From contig JAPLMX010000221.1 of the NCBI GenBank assembly GCA_026386805.1, positions 1 to 64,000 of the forward strand: 64,000 nt of DNA, given 5' to 3'. Source of the DNA: Phycisphaerae bacterium (lineage in GTDB: Bacteria; Planctomycetota; Phycisphaerae; Sedimentisphaerales; Anaerobacaceae). Under the pieces are notes generated by a model. It was not told the DNA's origin. It saw nothing but the letters and a program-made list of their open reading frames with translations, and made no database searches. Made by a program: the position numbers and the translations under genes. Positions 62,008-64,000 of this stretch are shown one piece after another (the stretch's first letter is position 1; each line of letters starts with the position of its first letter).

Positions 62008-62810
62008 GGCACCTGAGCCGGATTGCCGCCATTCTGCTTCGCCAATTCTACCTCATCCGCGGCAGCCCTGCGCGGCTGTTGCCTTTGTTCGTGTGGGCGG
62101 GGGTCGATATCGTGCTGTGGGGGTTCATCACCCGGTACCTGAACGCCATCAATCCATCCGGGCACAATTTCATCCCGGCGCTGCTTGGGGCCGTCCTGCT
62201 CTGGGACTTCTTCACCCGCGTCATGTTCGGCGTGACAACGACGTTCCTCGAAGACGTCTGGTCGCGCAACTTCCTGAACCTGTTCGCGACGCCGCTGTCG
62301 ATCTCGGAATACCTCGGTGGCCTCGTGATCTCGAGCATCGTGACGAGCTCGATCGGCCTTGCCGTAATGCTCATCTTGGCAACTGTGGTCTTCGGCCTGT
62401 CTTTCTTCGTTTACGGCCTCATGCTCATCCCGTTTCTTCTGGTGCTGTTTCTCTTCGGCATCGCGCTGGGCATCCTTGCCTGTGCCCTGGTGCTCCGTTA
62501 CGGTCCGGCGGCCGAGTGGTTCGTCTGGCCCATCCCGGCGGTCCTCTCGCCCTTCGCGGCGGTCTTCTACCCGCTCTCCACGCTGCCAAAATGGATGCAA
62601 TACGTCGCGCATCTGCTGCCGCCGTCCTATGTCTTCGAGTCCATGCGGTCGATCCTCGCCGGCAGCCCCGCGTCGGGAATCGACCTGTTCTGGGGCGTAT
62701 TGCTGGCCCTGTCGTACATTCTGCTCACCGGCCGGTACTTCACGCGGATCTACCGCTACGCCGTCCGCACGGGTCTCATCGCCCGCTACAGCGCCGAAAC
62801 GGCGAGTTAG
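62004..62810 (+). CDS. ABC-2 type transporter, permease subunit
   Basis: A 268-residue membrane protein of the ABC-2 family with six hydrophobic segments: LLPLFVWAGVDIVLWGF, FIPALLGAVLLWDFF, LVISSIVTSSIGLAVMLILA, LMLIPFLLVLFLFGIAL, PAVLSPFAAVFYPLSTLP and LFWGVLLALSYILLTG. The conserved PLSTLPKWMQYVAHLLPPSY stretch is the ABC-2 signature near the C-terminus. The start overlaps the ATPase stop (ATGA), so the two subunits are translationally coupled. Confidence 0.92.
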   Translation: MRHLSRIAAILLRQFYLIRGSPARLLPLFVWAGVDIVLWGFITRYLNAINPSGHNFIPALLGAVLLWDFFTRVMFGVTTTFLEDVWSRNFLNLFATPLSISEYLGGLVISSIVTSSIGLAVMLILATVVFGLSFFVYGLMLIPFLLVLFLFGIALGILACALVLRYGPAAEWFVWPIPAVLSPFAAVFYPLSTLPKWMQYVAHLLPPSYVFESMRSILAGSPASGIDLFWGVLLALSYILLTGRYFTRIYRYAVRTGLIARYSAETAS

Positions 62811-62835
62811 CCAACCTGCTCCTGGCGCCTGGGTT

Positions 62836-62864
62836 TGATTTGCCTGACCTGCTGTGCTATAATC
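62836..62864 (+). promoter_or_regulatory. Promoter of the first toxin-antitoxin module
   Basis: TTGATT, 17 bases, TATAAT; the expected start is about 70 bases before the DUF4258 gene. Confidence 0.6.
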
Positions 62865-62938
62865 CTTGGTGCGGGTGACGGAAAACCCAACGCTGGCAGT
62901 GTCCAGGACACTTGCGGCAAGGAGAACTGGACTAGTAT

Positions 62939-63262
62939 ATGAATGAGACGTTCCGGCAAATCCTCCGGTTGGTTGAACAGGGCGAAGTCAAGATATCCGA
63001 CCACGGTTACGACGAAATGGCGGCAGATGGCCTCCGTGCGAGGGAAGTGGTGGAATCAGTCGCCGCCGCCGCCGTAGTTGAGGAGTACCCCGACTATCCA
63101 AAGGGACCCTGTGTCCTTGTGCTCCAGAAAGATCGAGGAGGCGCACCGATACATGTCGTCTGGGGTATCCCGAAAAACGAGTTGTCCCCGGCCGTTCTCG
63201 TGACCGCATACAGACCGGACCCAAGTCGTTGGGAGCCGGATTTCCTAAGGAGAAAGAAATGA
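62939..63262 (+). CDS. DUF4258 (RelE-like) toxin-type protein
   Basis: A 107-residue protein: RQILRLVEQGEVKISDHGYD is the DUF4258 opening with the conserved SxHa motif, followed by VVEEYPDYPKGPCVLVLQKD and GGAPIHVVWGIPKNELSPAV then LVTAYRPDPSRWEPDF. DUF4258 proteins resemble RelE/ParE ribonuclease folds and often form toxin-antitoxin pairs. The AAGGAG ribosome binding site is good. The start of the next gene overlaps its stop (ATGA), as in TA operons. Toxicity is unproven. Confidence 0.8.
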   Translation: MNETFRQILRLVEQGEVKISDHGYDEMAADGLRAREVVESVAAAAVVEEYPDYPKGPCVLVLQKDRGGAPIHVVWGIPKNELSPAVLVTAYRPDPSRWEPDFLRRKK

Positions 63263-63474
63263 GTACAAAGCGACACACGAAGATCGTCCAGGAAGGGAAC
63301 TACGTGGCGCAAATCGATGTGGAACTGATCTACTCTGATGAAGGGTGGTCCCCCTATCTTTCCCTGGAGGACGCCTATAAGCTCGATGATGTTCGAGAGG
63401 CCCTGAGGCAAGGCAACTTGAAGGCGGCCTCCAAACTGGGACGGGTCTACAAGTTGACTCGTGTGGCCGGGTAG
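63259..63474 (+). CDS. Probable antitoxin partner of DUF4258 protein
   Basis: A 71-residue protein, MSTKRHTKIVQEGNYVAQID, VELIYSDEGWSPYLSLEDAY and a helical end. The start overlaps the preceding stop codon and has AAGGAGAAAGAA in front. Partners of DUF4258 proteins often have this beta-rich layout ('GWSPYLS.EDA.KLD'). Function as antitoxin is inferred from position. Confidence 0.7.
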   Translation: MSTKRHTKIVQEGNYVAQIDVELIYSDEGWSPYLSLEDAYKLDDVREALRQGNLKAASKLGRVYKLTRVAG

Positions 63475-63483
63475 AGCGATGCA

Positions 63484-63630
63484 ATGAGTACGTCACGCGA
63501 ATCTACCGCCACATCGCCCGCTTGGCATCGGACCATTCTCGAAGACCGAGAGAAAGCCCTCAAGGCGGGAAAAGTGACCGTGTCGGATTGGGAACAAGTC
63601 AAGAAAAGGGTCAAAAAGAAGGTCTCGTGA
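63484..63630 (+). CDS. Addiction-module antitoxin (ParD-like, short)
   Basis: A 48-residue protein, SPAWHRTILEDREKALKAGK then VTVSDWEQVKKRVKKKVS. The pattern 'WH...L..R..AL..G......W.....R' is that of the TIGR02574-type 'putative addiction module component'. Its stop overlaps the GTG of the ParE-like frame that follows (GTGA). It lies 9 bases after the first module. Confidence 0.65.
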   Translation: MSTSRESTATSPAWHRTILEDREKALKAGKVTVSDWEQVKKRVKKKVS

Positions 63631-63923
63631 AAATCAGGATTCTCAGCCCGGCGGAAGAGGACCTTAAAGAGGGGTATCGGTTCTACGACTCATAGGCGCC
63701 GGGTCTTGGCTCGTACTTCCTCGATTATCTCTATTCGGACATCGATTCGTTGACCTACTTCGGAGGGATTCACCCTATAGCCTTCGGGCACCATCGCTTA
63801 CTGTCCAAGCGGTTTCCCTTCGCGGTCTACGATCGCGTCACAAATGACGTGGTTGTGCTCTTCGCCGTTCTGGACTGCCGTCGGAATCCGAATTGGGTAA
63901 GAAAGAGGCTGATGGAGAACTGA
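63627..63923 (+). pseudogene. ParE/RelE-type toxin with an amber codon
   Basis: From GTG the frame reads KIRILSPAEEDLKEGYRFYD and S, then TAG (63693-63695), then APGLGSYFLDYLYSDIDSLT, YFGGIHPIAFGHHRLLSKRF, PFAVYDRVTNDVVVLFAVLD and CRRNPNWVRKRL. Relatives have Gln at the TAG position (YDSQAPGLG), so a single C-to-T change explains it. The rest is complete (98 codons), which indicates a recent loss. Without toxin the antitoxin upstream would be an orphan. Confidence 0.8.
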
Positions 63924-63960
63924 TATCAGAACCAAGATATCCATTCAAAGGGAGAACGCG

Positions 63961-64000
63961 ATGACCAGCCGTACTGCTTTTCATCTGGACTGTACTGCCA
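63961..64000 (+). CDS. Start of an unidentified gene, cut by the window end
   Basis: An ATG preceded by AGGGAGAACGCG opens MTSRTAFHLDCTA and then leaves the window. Too little remains to name it. Confidence 0.35.
   Translation, partial: MTSRTAFHLDCTA

Overview
The window looks like a chromosomal stretch of a Gram-negative planctomycete-like bacterium, most plausibly of the Phycisphaerae or a near relative. This is inferred from family content, not from a marker tree: an LpxC-FabZ fusion, a BamA/OmpH/LpxD/LpxC-FabZ/LpxA outer-membrane cluster, a PEP-CTERM protein with the 'PAPGALVLG...RRRR' tail, paired PQQ-type beta-propeller proteins beginning 'ADWPQ', HNH-AP2 proteins, tRNAs without encoded CCA, and many dispersed palindromic repeats in the intergenic DNA.

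Layout. Positions 1-28.4 kb are mostly accessory: a HEAT-repeat protein, an AraC-type regulator, three tandem PQQ-propeller genes (one intact, one frameshifted, one fragment), tRNA-Met and tRNA-Glu, a frameshifted GNAT gene, an unrecognised 516-aa protein behind a hairpin that buries its ribosome binding site, a truncated zeta-toxin-like kinase, a methylase plus nuclease-like gene pair, dinD with a collapsed second copy around an HNH-AP2 gene, and a 268-bp nested tandem repeat behind a consensus promoter. Housekeeping islands inside this part are tadA, purC and tRNA-Leu. A broken IS91-type transposase, a duplicated and truncated lipoprotein gene, a conserved gene of unknown function and a PEP-CTERM protein follow.

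Positions 28.6-37.5 kb are a leftward envelope cluster: bamA, ompH/skp, lpxD, lpxC-fabZ, lpxA and a Gfo/Idh/MocA oxidoreductase, with dnaB upstream. Next come an S9 peptidase, a histidine kinase with a c-type haem motif, and aspS. Positions 44.1-50.5 kb form a rightward sulfur-amino-acid cluster: a YezD-like protein, a DUF3034 outer-membrane protein, metY, cysK, cystathionine beta-synthase and a cystathionine gamma-synthase/lyase. It covers direct sulfhydrylation and both halves of trans-sulfuration.

Positions 50.8-56.8 kb are a leftward translation and precursor cluster: glmU, prs, rplY, pth, rpsF, ssb, rpsR, rplI, with tRNA-Gln upstream. The right end has a DUF6263-like protein, a PfkB kinase, a broken Fic gene with a convergent antitoxin-like ORF, rlmN, an ABC-2 exporter and two adjacent toxin-antitoxin modules, the second with a stop codon in its toxin.

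The most notable structures not explained by genes are: (i) a family of CAAACGCGAT palindromes with copies read in frame inside dnaB and the histidine kinase gene; (ii) heptanucleotide-phased inverted repeats between the ribosomal and nucleotide genes; (iii) the 268-bp array of AACAAAGCCAATT boxes; and (iv) the 20-bp hairpin in front of the unknown 516-aa gene. Decay by frameshift, nonsense codon or truncation is frequent in the accessory genes and was not seen in the core genes.
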